Shown here piece after piece: positions 32,832-40,477 of a stretch of DNA of 40,617 nt (the first letter of the stretch is position 1; each line of letters opens with the position of its first letter). The position numbers and the translations under genes are program-made. Origin of the DNA: Donghicola sp041224595 (GTDB lineage: Bacteria; Pseudomonadota; Alphaproteobacteria; Rhodobacterales; Rhodobacteraceae); contig NZ_JBGFGN010000078.1 in assembly GCF_041224595.1 (NCBI RefSeq), forward strand, positions 1-40,617, given 5' to 3'. The notes beneath the pieces were generated by a model. It did not search any database. It was not told the DNA's origin and was given only the letters and a program-made list of their open reading frames with translations.

Positions 32832-33878
32832 ATGAAAAGCAGAAAAACTTTAGCCGACGTCGCCGCCGCTGCCGGTGTCAGTAAAATGACAGCGTCACGC
32901 GCGCTTCGTGGCGACAAGGACGTCTCGCAGGCAAACATTGAAAGGGTAAAACAGGCTGCGCGCGAGATAGGCTATTATGGGAATCAGTTTGCCTCCTCCC
33001 TCTCGAGCAAACACACCGACCTGATCGGCGTCGTGGTGCCCAGCCTGTCAAACATCGTGTTTCCCCAAGTCATGTCCGGGGTAACCAATGCGTTGAAGGG
33101 CACCTTGCTACAGCCGGTTTTCGGGGTCACCGACTATGACCCCGAAACGGAATACGAAACCTTGCGAAACATGCTGTCTTGGCGCCCTGCCGGGTTGATC
33201 GTGACCGGGATTGACCAACCACCCGAAACCCGCCAGCTGCTGAAAGACGCAGGCGTTCCGATCGTACAAATCATGGATATCGACGGCCATCCTGTCGACG
33301 CCTGTGTCGGATTTTCGCATAGCGAGGCCGGCCATGACATTGCTGTCGCCCTGTTTGAGACAGGCTTACGGCGCTTTGGCTACGTGGGGCGCAACCTCGA
33401 CAAGGACCTTAGGGCCGCGAAACGGAAACAAGGTTTCCAAAGCGCACTGCGCGAACATGGACTCGCCTTCGCCGGCATTATTGATGGATCGGATTTGCCG
33501 GTCGATGTGACTGCGCTTTCAGCTGTCGATTGCGGTCGCCGTTTGACTGCCGACCTTCTGAAACGACAGCCCGATCTTGATTGCATCTACTTTTCAAACG
33601 ATGATCTTGCGTTTGGCGGCCTCTGTCACTGCATTGCCGAAGGCATCGACGTTCCAGGTGACGTCGCGCTAGCGGGTTTCAACGGTTTGGGTCTCATCGA
33701 AGGGTTTCCCGGCAAGATCGCAACTTCGCGGACAGCGCGCAAACAGATTGGCGAGCAAGCCGCTCGGACGATCCTTGAGACTTTGGAACACTCTGCTGCC
33801 GAAATGGAAAAACTGCACATCATGAAGCCAGAAATATCGCTTGGCGAACTGGCTGTGACCAATGACAAGCCCGACTGA
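32832..33878 (+). CDS. LacI-family transcriptional regulator
   Basis: The 348-residue regulator of the GntR/GalR branch has an N-terminal LacI HTH (about 5-30, TLADVAAAAGVSKMTASRAL), hinge helix near 50-60 and a periplasmic-binding-protein-like effector domain (IGVVVPSLSNIVFPQVMSGV to DVALAGFNGL). It is divergent from the TRAP/ltnD operon and separated by a region with a 30-bp dyad, so it very likely represses that operon until its inducer, probably a pathway substrate or intermediate, is present. ATG at 32832 follows GAAGGAAGG; an upstream start at 32700 would place the operator inside the gene and is rejected. Confidence 0.9.
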   Translation: MKSRKTLADVAAAAGVSKMTASRALRGDKDVSQANIERVKQAAREIGYYGNQFASSLSSKHTDLIGVVVPSLSNIVFPQVMSGVTNALKGTLLQPVFGVTDYDPETEYETLRNMLSWRPAGLIVTGIDQPPETRQLLKDAGVPIVQIMDIDGHPVDACVGFSHSEAGHDIAVALFETGLRRFGYVGRNLDKDLRAAKRKQGFQSALREHGLAFAGIIDGSDLPVDVTALSAVDCGRRLTADLLKRQPDLDCIYFSNDDLAFGGLCHCIAEGIDVPGDVALAGFNGLGLIEGFPGKIATSRTARKQIGEQAARTILETLEHSAAEMEKLHIMKPEISLGELAVTNDKPD

Positions 33879-34282
33879 CCTTGACCGGCTACGACCTTGA
33901 TAGCTCTGCTCGCAAACTTTCAAAGGTGCCTCTCGACTTGGAGGTCGAGATGACCCGTTGCGCGAGATCAAAATCGTTTCGACCGATCTGAGCTGCATCA
34001 TACGATCGGTTAGGGTATATCTCCGCGGCAGAACTGAGTCGCATAGTCCGCATCTGGATGATCGGAATGAGCAGCCGCGAAAGCACGATATCGGAACGGG
34101 AAAATCTGATATCTGTGAACGACCGTTCGAGTGAAATGCACTGCACCGCAGCAACAAGTACGCCGCACGCGCGAAGGGATACTGCGTCAGCGAAGGCCTA
34201 AAATCCAAGGTCGGCTTTGTCCGCATATTACTAGTTCGAACAACGCGCAGCGAACGGCCTCTGCATCATGTGTTCTCTTTGC
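33879..34282. other. Right interior end of the Tn3-family transposon, no gene recognised
   Basis: About 400 bp between the regulator stop and the right inverted repeat. Open frames are short, lack ribosome sites and match no family that I know. It may include transposon end sequence older than the cargo. Confidence 0.4.
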
Positions 34283-34326
34283 GTTCCTCATAACCCCCAT
34301 CTGTGCACGTTCGGTGCGGTCGGGCC
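34283..34326 (-). repeat. Tn3-family right inverted repeat
   Basis: Read on the minus strand it begins GGCCCGACCG and matches the left repeat at 41 of 44 positions, with some further similarity (GAACA) inward. Confidence 0.88.
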
Positions 34327-34331
34327 ATTTA
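34327..34331. repeat. Target-site duplication, right copy (ATTTA)
   Basis: ATTTA directly outside the right inverted repeat, identical to 17956-17960. Deleting the transposon and one copy joins the tRNA-Cys fragment to AAACCATCACTTAGCG. Confidence 0.8.
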
Positions 34332-34499
34332 AAACCATCACTTAGCGCGCAGCTGTCCTCACCGAGCTGTTCATATGTGCAAGCTGCACGGCAGTTGACC
34401 GTGGCCTCCGCTGGCATAACGGCCAATGCTCGGCATTCGACTGTCCCGTTTATACCTCGGTGTCGAGACCATCGGCAGCGGACCTCCCCGAGGCGCAGA

Positions 34500-34544
34500 A
34501 TTGAATGCATTCAATATCCGTATTGATTGCACCATTGAATCATG
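34500..34544. promoter_or_regulatory. Palindromes upstream of the DUF983 gene
   Basis: ATTGAATGCATTCAAT (34500-34515) is a perfect 16-bp palindrome. A looser relative, ATTGATTGCA...ATTGAATCAT, follows at 34522-34542. They resemble the ATTGAT-GCA-ATCAAT palindrome before nitB (36559-36573), suggesting sites for one regulator. Confidence 0.5.
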
Positions 34545-34586
34545 ACATAGGCCGTTCGACACTTGCGAAGCTATGGGAACCGCGTG

Positions 34587-34961
34587 ATGTGTGAACAACG
34601 GAACACGAAAGACGCTGTCCTCAAGGGCATGCTGCTGCGCTGCCCTCATTGCGGCGAGGGCAAGCTGTTTCGCAGCTATCTGAAGGTGGCACCTTCCTGC
34701 CAACACTGCGGGCTCGACCTCACGCCGCAGCGTGCGGATGATGGACCAGCCTACATCGTGATCCTGATCGTCTGCCATCTGGTCGGCTTCGCGCTTCACC
34801 TCACCTACAAGTCATTCCTCGATCACCCGCTGATGCTGGCCTTGATTCTGGGCACCGGAGTGATCGTGCTGTCACTGGCGATGTTGCCACCGGTCAAGGG
34901 CATGGTCATTGCAATCCAGTGGGCCAAGGGCATGCACGGGTTTGGGGCAAAGGCAGGTTGA
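34587..34961 (+). CDS. DUF983 family membrane protein
   Basis: The 124-residue protein has a cysteine motif CPHCGEGKLF and a second pair CQHCGLDL in the first 45 residues, probably a zinc ribbon. Two transmembrane helices follow (AYIVILIVCHLVGFALHLTY and LALILGTGVIVLSLAMLPPVKG). This is the normal DUF983 layout; the function of the family is unknown. ATG at 34587 precedes the first lysines and fits the family; the earlier start at 34563 has no support. It converges on the MocR-type regulator with 9 bp between stops. Palindromes upstream link it to the nit cluster's likely regulator. Confidence 0.85.
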   Translation: MCEQRNTKDAVLKGMLLRCPHCGEGKLFRSYLKVAPSCQHCGLDLTPQRADDGPAYIVILIVCHLVGFALHLTYKSFLDHPLMLALILGTGVIVLSLAMLPPVKGMVIAIQWAKGMHGFGAKAG

Positions 34962-34972
34962 AAGGCCTGCCT
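34951..34972. terminator. Hairpin between convergent DUF983 and MocR-type genes
   Basis: AGGCAGG and CCTGCCT form a perfect 7-bp stem with an 8-nt loop spanning both stop codons. A bidirectional terminator is plausible, though T runs are missing. Confidence 0.4.
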
Positions 34973-36338
34973 ACCCCATGAAGCTGTGAGGCGTCAGGGC
35001 ATTGGCGAGAAGGTGCAGGTTCTCGCGCAGGGTGTCGTGCGAGGCGGGTCCTCCGAGGCTGACGCGCAACTGCTCGCGCGGGGCGCCCAGCACGGTGAAC
35101 GCGTCGGACGGCATCAGCCCTATGGGGCGGCGCGCCAGCCTCGCCACCACGTCCGCGCGGCCGACACCGTCCGGCAGGTCTAGCCAGATGTTGAAGGCGT
35201 TCTCGGCGCTTCGGTAGCTGATCTTGCTGAGCACCTCGCGCGCGAGGGCCTGCCTCGCGGCGCTTTCGGCACGGACGAAGCGGCGGATCCCGTCGGCGGT
35301 GCCATCTTCGATCCATTGCGTCACGAGAGCCATGGACAGCGGCGAGGGCATCACCGAAAGGGCGCGGATCGACTGTGCCAGATGATGGGCGCAGCGCGGC
35401 GTCGGCGCGATCGTGAAGGCCAGACGCAGTCCGGCCCCAATGCATTTCGCCAGCCCGCCGATATGCCAGGTCAGGTCTGGCGCGGAAAGCGCGATCGGGG
35501 CGGGGCATTTGGCGGGAATGAATCCGTAGGCGTCGTCCTCGATGAGCATCAGCTGATGGCGGCGCAGCACCGCCGCAACCTCGAGCCGACGCGCTTCGGG
35601 CATCGTCAGCGTTGTGGGGTTCTGAAGGGTTGGGTTGAGGTAAAGCGCTTTCGGGCCATGTGCGCTGATCGCGGCTTCCAACGCGTCTGGGCAGATGCCG
35701 TCCTCGTCCATCTCGATCCCCACGAGGTTCAGCCGGAACCGCCCGGTCACATTGCGGAACCCGGGATAGGTGATCGCCTCGCACAGGACAGTGTCGCCCG
35801 GGCGCGTGATGATCAACAGGATCGCCGCCATGGTGGCATGGGCGCCGGGGGTGACCGCGACGCGCTCTATCGCGGGCACCATCCCGCGCATCGATAGCCA
35901 GCTTGATGCTGCGACGCGGTCGCGAAGCGAGCCGTTGGCGCTTTGGTAACGCAGAAGGTCAATGAGATTGGCCGAGACATAGCCTAGCCCTTCCTGCATG
36001 CGGCGGCGCAGCTCGGGATCCTGCGGTTCCGGTGGCATGTTCATCGACAGATCGGCCTCGGCGGTGCGCGAGGGGTCGGGGTGGTCGGTCACCACGCGGC
36101 CCTTTACGAAGGTGCCTCGCCCGACATGGCTTTCCACGTGGCCGCGTGCCTGCGCTTCGGCATAGCCGCGACTGACGGTGGTGAAGTCGATCCCTAGGGC
36201 GGCAGCAAGTGTGCGCTGCGGCGGCAGGCGCATCCCGTCGCCAAGCCGTCCGTTGCGGATGTCCTTGGCGATGGCGTCGGCAATCGCCTGGTAGCGCGGC
36301 TTGCCGTTTTCGAGGGTGTCGGGGATCCAGTCGATCAT
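34971..36338 (-). CDS. MocR/PdxR-type regulator (GntR HTH fused to aminotransferase)
   Basis: The 455-residue protein joins an N-terminal GntR winged helix (about 10-80; RYQAIADAIAKDIRNGRLGDG, LPPQRTLAAALGIDFTTVSRGY) to a fold-type I aminotransferase domain (about 110-450). The latter has LNPTLQNPTTLTM, IEDDAYGFI and the PLP-binding Lys region IGGLAKCIGAGLRLAF. MocR proteins use PLP or an amino compound as effector and usually regulate a neighbouring gene. It is divergent from nitB with a 278-bp gap holding the palindrome ATTGAT-GCA-ATCAAT, so control of the nit cluster is likely. ATG at 36338. In other Nit1C clusters the regulator is often of a different kind. Confidence 0.88.
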   Translation of the reverse strand: MIDWIPDTLENGKPRYQAIADAIAKDIRNGRLGDGMRLPPQRTLAAALGIDFTTVSRGYAEAQARGHVESHVGRGTFVKGRVVTDHPDPSRTAEADLSMNMPPEPQDPELRRRMQEGLGYVSANLIDLLRYQSANGSLRDRVAASSWLSMRGMVPAIERVAVTPGAHATMAAILLIITRPGDTVLCEAITYPGFRNVTGRFRLNLVGIEMDEDGICPDALEAAISAHGPKALYLNPTLQNPTTLTMPEARRLEVAAVLRRHQLMLIEDDAYGFIPAKCPAPIALSAPDLTWHIGGLAKCIGAGLRLAFTIAPTPRCAHHLAQSIRALSVMPSPLSMALVTQWIEDGTADGIRRFVRAESAARQALAREVLSKISYRSAENAFNIWLDLPDGVGRADVVARLARRPIGLMPSDAFTVLGAPREQLRVSLGGPASHDTLRENLHLLANALTPHSFMG

Positions 36339-36558
36339 CGGTCTGCTTTCATGTTTCGGAATGTGTATGTCGGCGCGCCAGGCAATTGAAGCAAAGATTG
36401 TATGGCTCGGGCAGAATCGGACGACGCTCCACCTGCCGTCCGGGTTCGGATTGCGCCCGATAATTGCTCTGCAGGCCCGGTTTTCGCTCAGTATTAGTGC
36501 GTTTTTTCCAAAGTAGTCGGATCAATGTTGCTTTTTTTGTATGCACATTGAACTGGCT

Positions 36559-36573
36559 ATTGATGCAATCAAT
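36559..36573. promoter_or_regulatory. Palindrome upstream of nitB, MocR operator candidate
   Basis: ATTGAT, GCA, ATCAAT: a perfect 6-bp dyad 43 bp before nitB and in the gap shared with the MocR-type gene. It resembles the palindromes before the DUF983 gene. Confidence 0.5.
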
Positions 36574-36616
36574 TTGACTGCTGCACACCTGTGTCATCTT
36601 CAACAAGGAGGGCACG

Positions 36617-37099
36617 ATGCCTGAAGTCACCAAGGAAGCGCACAAGGACGGGGATTTCTTCGTCAACTACGAGGAAAAGGTCTTCGAGGACGTGAAGGCA
36701 GACGAGGGCGAGAAGGCGCTCGTGACCTTCCACACCGTGGCCTTCGAGGGCTCTATCGGTCTGGTCAACATCCTCAACGCGATCCGCCTGAACCGCAAGG
36801 GATACGAAACCTCGATCCTGCTCTACGGACCGGGCGTCACGCTGGGCATTCAGCGCGGCTTCCCGACGCTGGGGGACGAGGCCTTCCCGGGTCATCAGAA
36901 CTTTGCGGTGAATCTCAAGAAATTCATGGCGGAGGGCGGCAAGGTCTACGCCTGCCGCTTCGCGCTGCAGGCCCTTTACGGACATGGCGAACCCTCGCTG
37001 CTGCCCGGCATCACGCCGATCGCTCCGCAGGACGTCTTGGATTGCATTCTTCTGCACAAGAAGGCGGACGCCGTGATCCTCGACACCTGGACGGTGTGA
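36617..37099 (+). CDS. nitB: Nit1C cluster protein NitB (MSMEG_0572/Sll0783 family)
   Basis: A conserved protein of unknown biochemical role that is the usual first gene of the Nit1C nitrilase cluster; its relatives are called nitrogen-starvation response proteins in cyanobacteria. The 160-residue product matches the family over its length (DGDFFVNYEEKVFEDVKA, LVNILNAIRLNRKGYETSILLYGPGV, ACRFALQALYGHGE, DCILLHKKADAVILDTWTV), with a DsrE-like alpha/beta character. ATG at 36617 follows a strong AAGGAGGG site. It begins a tightly packed operon nitB-nitC-nitD-nitE-nitF. Confidence 0.88.
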   Translation: MPEVTKEAHKDGDFFVNYEEKVFEDVKADEGEKALVTFHTVAFEGSIGLVNILNAIRLNRKGYETSILLYGPGVTLGIQRGFPTLGDEAFPGHQNFAVNLKKFMAEGGKVYACRFALQALYGHGEPSLLPGITPIAPQDVLDCILLHKKADAVILDTWTV

Positions 37100-37190
37100 T
37101 CCCTTCCCGCCGGGGGTCCATTCCCCCGGTCAGCCGGACCGACGTCACTGCATGTCGGTCCGGCCCCAGAACACGAGCAGAGGCAAAGAC

Positions 37191-38153
37191 ATGAGAACCG
37201 ACACCATCCGGGCCGCAGCCGTGCAGATCGCGCCCGACCTCTCAGGCCGCGCAGGCACAATCGAGCGCGTGCTCAATGCCATCGCCGAGGCCGCGGACAA
37301 GGGCGCGGAGTTCATCGTCTTCCCCGAGACCTTCGTGCCCTATTACCCCTATTTCAGCTTTGTTCTGCCGCCGGTGCAGCAAGGCGCGCCGCATCTGGAG
37401 CTGATGAAGGAGGCAGTGGTCGTGCCCTCGCCAGAAACGCAGGCCGTGGCCGATGCCGCCCGCAAACGCAGCGTCGTTGTCGTGCTTGGGGTGAATGAGC
37501 GCGATCACGGCTCGCTCTACAACGCGCAGCTGATCTTCGACGCCGACGGTACTCTGTTGCTGAAGCGGCGCAAAATCACACCCACCTACCATGAACGCAT
37601 GGTCTGGGGGCAAGGCGACGGCGCGGGCCTCAAGGTCGTCGACACGAAGGTCGGCCGCGTCGGCGCGCTGGCCTGCTGGGAGCATTACAACCCGCTCGCC
37701 CGCTACGCGCTGATGACGCAGGCCGAGGAAATCCATGCGGGCCATTACCCCGGCAGCCTCGTGGGCGACATCTTCCGCGACCAGATCGAGGTCACCATGC
37801 GCCACCACGCGCTGGAATCGGGCTGCTTCGTGGTGAATGCGACAGGCTGGCTTACCGAGGAGCAGATCGCGCAGATCCATCCCGATCCCAAGCTGCAAGG
37901 CGCGATGCGCTCGGGCTGCATGACCTGCATCATCTCGCCCGAGGGCCGCCACCTTGTCGAGCCGCTGACGGAGGGCGAGGGCATACTGATCGCCGATCTC
38001 GACATGCGCCTGATCGCGAAGCGAAAGCGCATGATGGACAGCGTCGGCCATTACGCGCGCCCCGAGCTCTTGTCGCTCAACCATGACGCGCGCCCTGCCC
38101 CCACCCGCCACGTCACAGAGGCCCCCGCAGAAGAGGAAGAGCAGTATGTCTGA
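37191..38153 (+). CDS. nitC: Nit1C-type nitrilase NitC
   Basis: The nitrilase hydrolyses carbon-nitrogen triple bonds; in Nit1C clusters it is implicated in cyanide assimilation. The 320-residue protein has the catalytic triad Glu46 (FPETF), Lys128 (RRKITPTYHE) and Cys162 (ACWEHYNPLAR), all in their expected contexts. Length suits the family, with a charged C-terminal tail ending EEEEQYV. ATG at 37191 follows GAGCAGAGG; the frame extends back to 37152 without support. The stop overlaps the nitD start by 8 bp. Substrate specificity cannot be read from the sequence. Confidence 0.92.
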   Translation: MRTDTIRAAAVQIAPDLSGRAGTIERVLNAIAEAADKGAEFIVFPETFVPYYPYFSFVLPPVQQGAPHLELMKEAVVVPSPETQAVADAARKRSVVVVLGVNERDHGSLYNAQLIFDADGTLLLKRRKITPTYHERMVWGQGDGAGLKVVDTKVGRVGALACWEHYNPLARYALMTQAEEIHAGHYPGSLVGDIFRDQIEVTMRHHALESGCFVVNATGWLTEEQIAQIHPDPKLQGAMRSGCMTCIISPEGRHLVEPLTEGEGILIADLDMRLIAKRKRMMDSVGHYARPELLSLNHDARPAPTRHVTEAPAEEEEQYV

Positions 38154-39249
38154 AGCCCAGCTTATCAACGACTTGCAGACCCATGGAATGCGCCTTGTCG
38201 ATTCCCGCGCCGGGCAGGAGAGCCGACGCGGTGGCGCCGGCCCGTCCGACCACAAGGCGATCACCATCGGAGCGCGTACCGTGATGATCCCGGTTCATAC
38301 CGCGCCCAGCTTCGACAGCCCATTCCTTGTCGAAGCGCCGGACGCCACTGGCGCGGCGCGGGTCACCAAGCATGGTGAAGAGGTGGCCGTGGTCCGGTTT
38401 CCGACGCCGGTGAAATTCTACCAGCTGAAGACAGCGAACGGCATCCCCTACAGCCACATCGCCACGCTGCATTCCAAGGATGTGCTCGCGACGACGGTTC
38501 TGCAAACCTGCATCCGGTACGAGAGCCGAAAGAAAACCTGCCAGTTCTGCGCCATCGGGCAATCGCTCGCCGCAGGGCGCACTATCGCACATAAGACGCC
38601 GCAGCAGCTTGCCGAGGTGGCCAAGGCCGCCGTGGAGCTTGACGGTGTCACCCACATGGTGCTGACCACCGGCACGCCCGCGGGAAAAGATCGCGGCGCT
38701 CAGGTCCTGTGCGAGAGTGCCGAGGCGATCAAGGCAGCAGTGGACCTGCCGCTTCAGGGCCAGTGCGAGCCTCCCGATGACGACGCCTGGCACCAGCGCA
38801 TGCATCAGGCGGGCATTGATACACTTGGCATGCATCTCGAGGCCGTCACGCCGGAGGTGCGGGCGCGCATCATGCCGGGCAAGGCGTCGGTGCCTCTGGA
38901 GAAGTACTTTTCCAGCTTCGAAGCGGCGGTGAAGGTCTTCGGGCGCGGGCAGGTCTCGACCTACATCCTCGCCGGGCTCGGAGACACACCTGAGGCGATC
39001 CTCACGATGTCGGAACGGCTCTGCAAGATGGGGGTCTATCCCTTCGTGGTCCCTTTCGTGCCGATTTCGGGCACGCCGCTCGAAAGCCATCCGGCTCCGA
39101 CATCGGAGTTCATGGCCACGATCCTGCGCCCGCTGGGCAACATGATCGCGCTCGCGGGAATCCGCTCGGAAGACCAGAAGGCGGGATGTGCCAAATGCGG
39201 TGCCTGCTCGGCGCTGGCCACCTACGAGAAGCTGAAGGTGCCCGCATGA
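38146..39249 (+). CDS. nitD: Nit1C radical SAM protein NitD (MSMEG_0568 family)
   Basis: A radical S-adenosylmethionine protein found in nearly all Nit1C clusters; its reaction is unknown. The 367-residue product carries Cys122, Cys132 and Cys135 in TCIRYESRKKTCQFCAIG. This gives C-x9-C-x2-C in place of the common C-x3-C-x2-C for the iron-sulfur cluster, with normal downstream elements (VLTTGTPAG, TYILAGLGDTPEAI). A second cysteine cluster GCAKCGACSAL near the C terminus may bind another cluster or zinc. ATG at 38146 lies after AGAGGAAGAG and overlaps the nitC end; nitE starts at its stop (ATGA). Confidence 0.88.
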   Translation: MSEAQLINDLQTHGMRLVDSRAGQESRRGGAGPSDHKAITIGARTVMIPVHTAPSFDSPFLVEAPDATGAARVTKHGEEVAVVRFPTPVKFYQLKTANGIPYSHIATLHSKDVLATTVLQTCIRYESRKKTCQFCAIGQSLAAGRTIAHKTPQQLAEVAKAAVELDGVTHMVLTTGTPAGKDRGAQVLCESAEAIKAAVDLPLQGQCEPPDDDAWHQRMHQAGIDTLGMHLEAVTPEVRARIMPGKASVPLEKYFSSFEAAVKVFGRGQVSTYILAGLGDTPEAILTMSERLCKMGVYPFVVPFVPISGTPLESHPAPTSEFMATILRPLGNMIALAGIRSEDQKAGCAKCGACSALATYEKLKVPA

Positions 39250-39791
39250 TCGAACTGGACCCGAAGGAATATCACAGCCCGGGCTATTACATCCGCGCCG
39301 CCTCGAAACGGTTCGAGGCGGAGGGGGCACAGGCCCTCAGACACCGTGTCTTTGTCGAGGAACAGGGTATATTCGCGGACCATGATCGCGACGGGATCGA
39401 CCTCATCGCGACGCATCTGGTTGCGCTGTCGACCTTGGCGCACGAGGCGGACCAGGTGGTGGGCACGGTGCGCATCCACGAAGAGCGTCCCGGCCACTGG
39501 TGGGGATCGCGCCTGGCGGTGGACAGCGGGTTTCGCAACGTCGGGCGGCTTGGCGCCGAACTGATCCGGCTGGCGGTTTGCACCGCCAATGCCCGTGGCT
39601 GCGTGCGCTTCCATGCGCATGTGCAGATGCAAAACGTGGTGCTCTTCCGCCGCCTGCACTGGCATCCACTGGAGGAGGTCAGCCTGCACGGCGCAGCCCA
39701 CATGAAGATGGAGGCGGACCTTGCGCATTATCCGCCCTGCGCCGATCCGGTGGCGGGCTGGTATCATAGGCCCCGCAAGGTGACCGCATGA
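39246..39791 (+). CDS. nitE: Nit1C GNAT-family acetyltransferase NitE (MSMEG_0567 N-terminal type)
   Basis: A putative N-acyltransferase of the GNAT fold, part of the conserved Nit1C set; its acceptor is unknown. The 181-residue protein shows the acetyl-CoA region VVGTVRIHEERPGHWWGSRLAVDSGFRNVGRLGAELIRLAV and a C-terminal RFHAHVQMQNVVLFRRLHWHPLEE, as in the family. ATG at 39246 overlaps the nitD stop (ATGA), and its own stop overlaps the nitF start in the same way. In some genomes this domain is fused to the following PurM-like protein; here they are separate genes. Confidence 0.86.
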   Translation: MIELDPKEYHSPGYYIRAASKRFEAEGAQALRHRVFVEEQGIFADHDRDGIDLIATHLVALSTLAHEADQVVGTVRIHEERPGHWWGSRLAVDSGFRNVGRLGAELIRLAVCTANARGCVRFHAHVQMQNVVLFRRLHWHPLEEVSLHGAAHMKMEADLAHYPPCADPVAGWYHRPRKVTA

Positions 39792-40477
39792 GCCTCGAAG
39801 ATCTGGCGCAAGGCCTGCGGGACCATCCCTCGATCCGCTCCAAGTTGGGCATCGCGAAGGCGACGCAGGCGCTGGGGCTGAGCGCCGCCTCCGATGGCCG
39901 CCCCGGTGACGACGCCGCGCCGCTGCCGCGCGATGGGGGCTTCGACCTGTTGGCGGGCGAAGGGTTCATTCCCGCTTTCGTGGCCGACGATCCGTGGTTC
40001 GCTGGCTGGTGCGCGATGATGGTGAATCTTTCGGATATCGCTGCGATGGGGGGGCGTCCGGTTGCGCTGGTCGATCAGGTCTGGGCCCCCGACGAGGATG
40101 CCGCTGCGCCGCTTCTGCATGGCCTGCGCGACGCCTCTGCCGCCTACGGGGTGCCGGTGGTGGGCGGGCACACCAATTACAATGCGCCGCAGCTCAGCAT
40201 CGCGGCCTCGGTCTTTGGTCGGGCGCAACGGCTTGTCACCAGTTTCGATGCCACCCCCGGAGACCTGCTCATTGCCGCCATCGACCATCGCGGCAGCTAT
40301 CGCAACTTCGACAATTTCTGCGCCGCGCTGGACGCGCCCGCCGAACGGTTGAGGGGGGACCTGGCGCTGCTGCCGGCCGTCGCCGAGGCGGGTCTCGTGC
40401 GTGCGGGGAAGGACATCAGCTAGGGCGGTATCGTTGGAACCGCTCTGATGTTGGCAGAATGCTCGGGCGTCGGCATC
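39788..40477 (+). pseudogene. nitF: Nit1C PurM/AIR-synthase-like protein NitF, broken
   Basis: A protein related to AIR synthase and selenophosphate synthetase (Sll0787 type), normally about 300 or more residues. The first 211 residues read well (PGDDAAPLP, MMVNLSDIAAMGGRPVALVDQVW, VVGGHTNYNAPQLSIAASVFG). At 40421 an amber TAG follows AGKDIS; the same frame then resumes the family pattern GGIVGTALMLAECSGVGI, so a Gln codon CAG has become TAG (expected DISQGGIVGT). At 40478 an IS21-like end replaces the rest of the gene. Either change alone would remove the C-terminal domain with its ATP-binding part, so NitF is almost certainly inactive unless supplied elsewhere. Confidence 0.88.

Larger units (their letters stand above)
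17961..34326. mobile_element. Tn3-family transposon with sugar-acid catabolic cargo, 16,366 bp
   Basis: Inverted repeats of 44 bp (41 identical) at 17961-18004 and 34283-34326 are flanked by the exact 5-bp duplication ATTTA, the length produced by Tn3-family transposition. Inside are a full-length Tn3-type transposase, a res-like region and a serine resolvase. The rest is a nested recombinase segment and a complete TRAP/ltnD-otnKCI/fbp/fba operon with its LacI-type regulator. The ends begin GGCCC, with the more usual GGGGTTATG starting 29 bp inside; the duplication shows that GGCCC is the true edge. All genes needed for transposition look intact. Confidence 0.9.
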
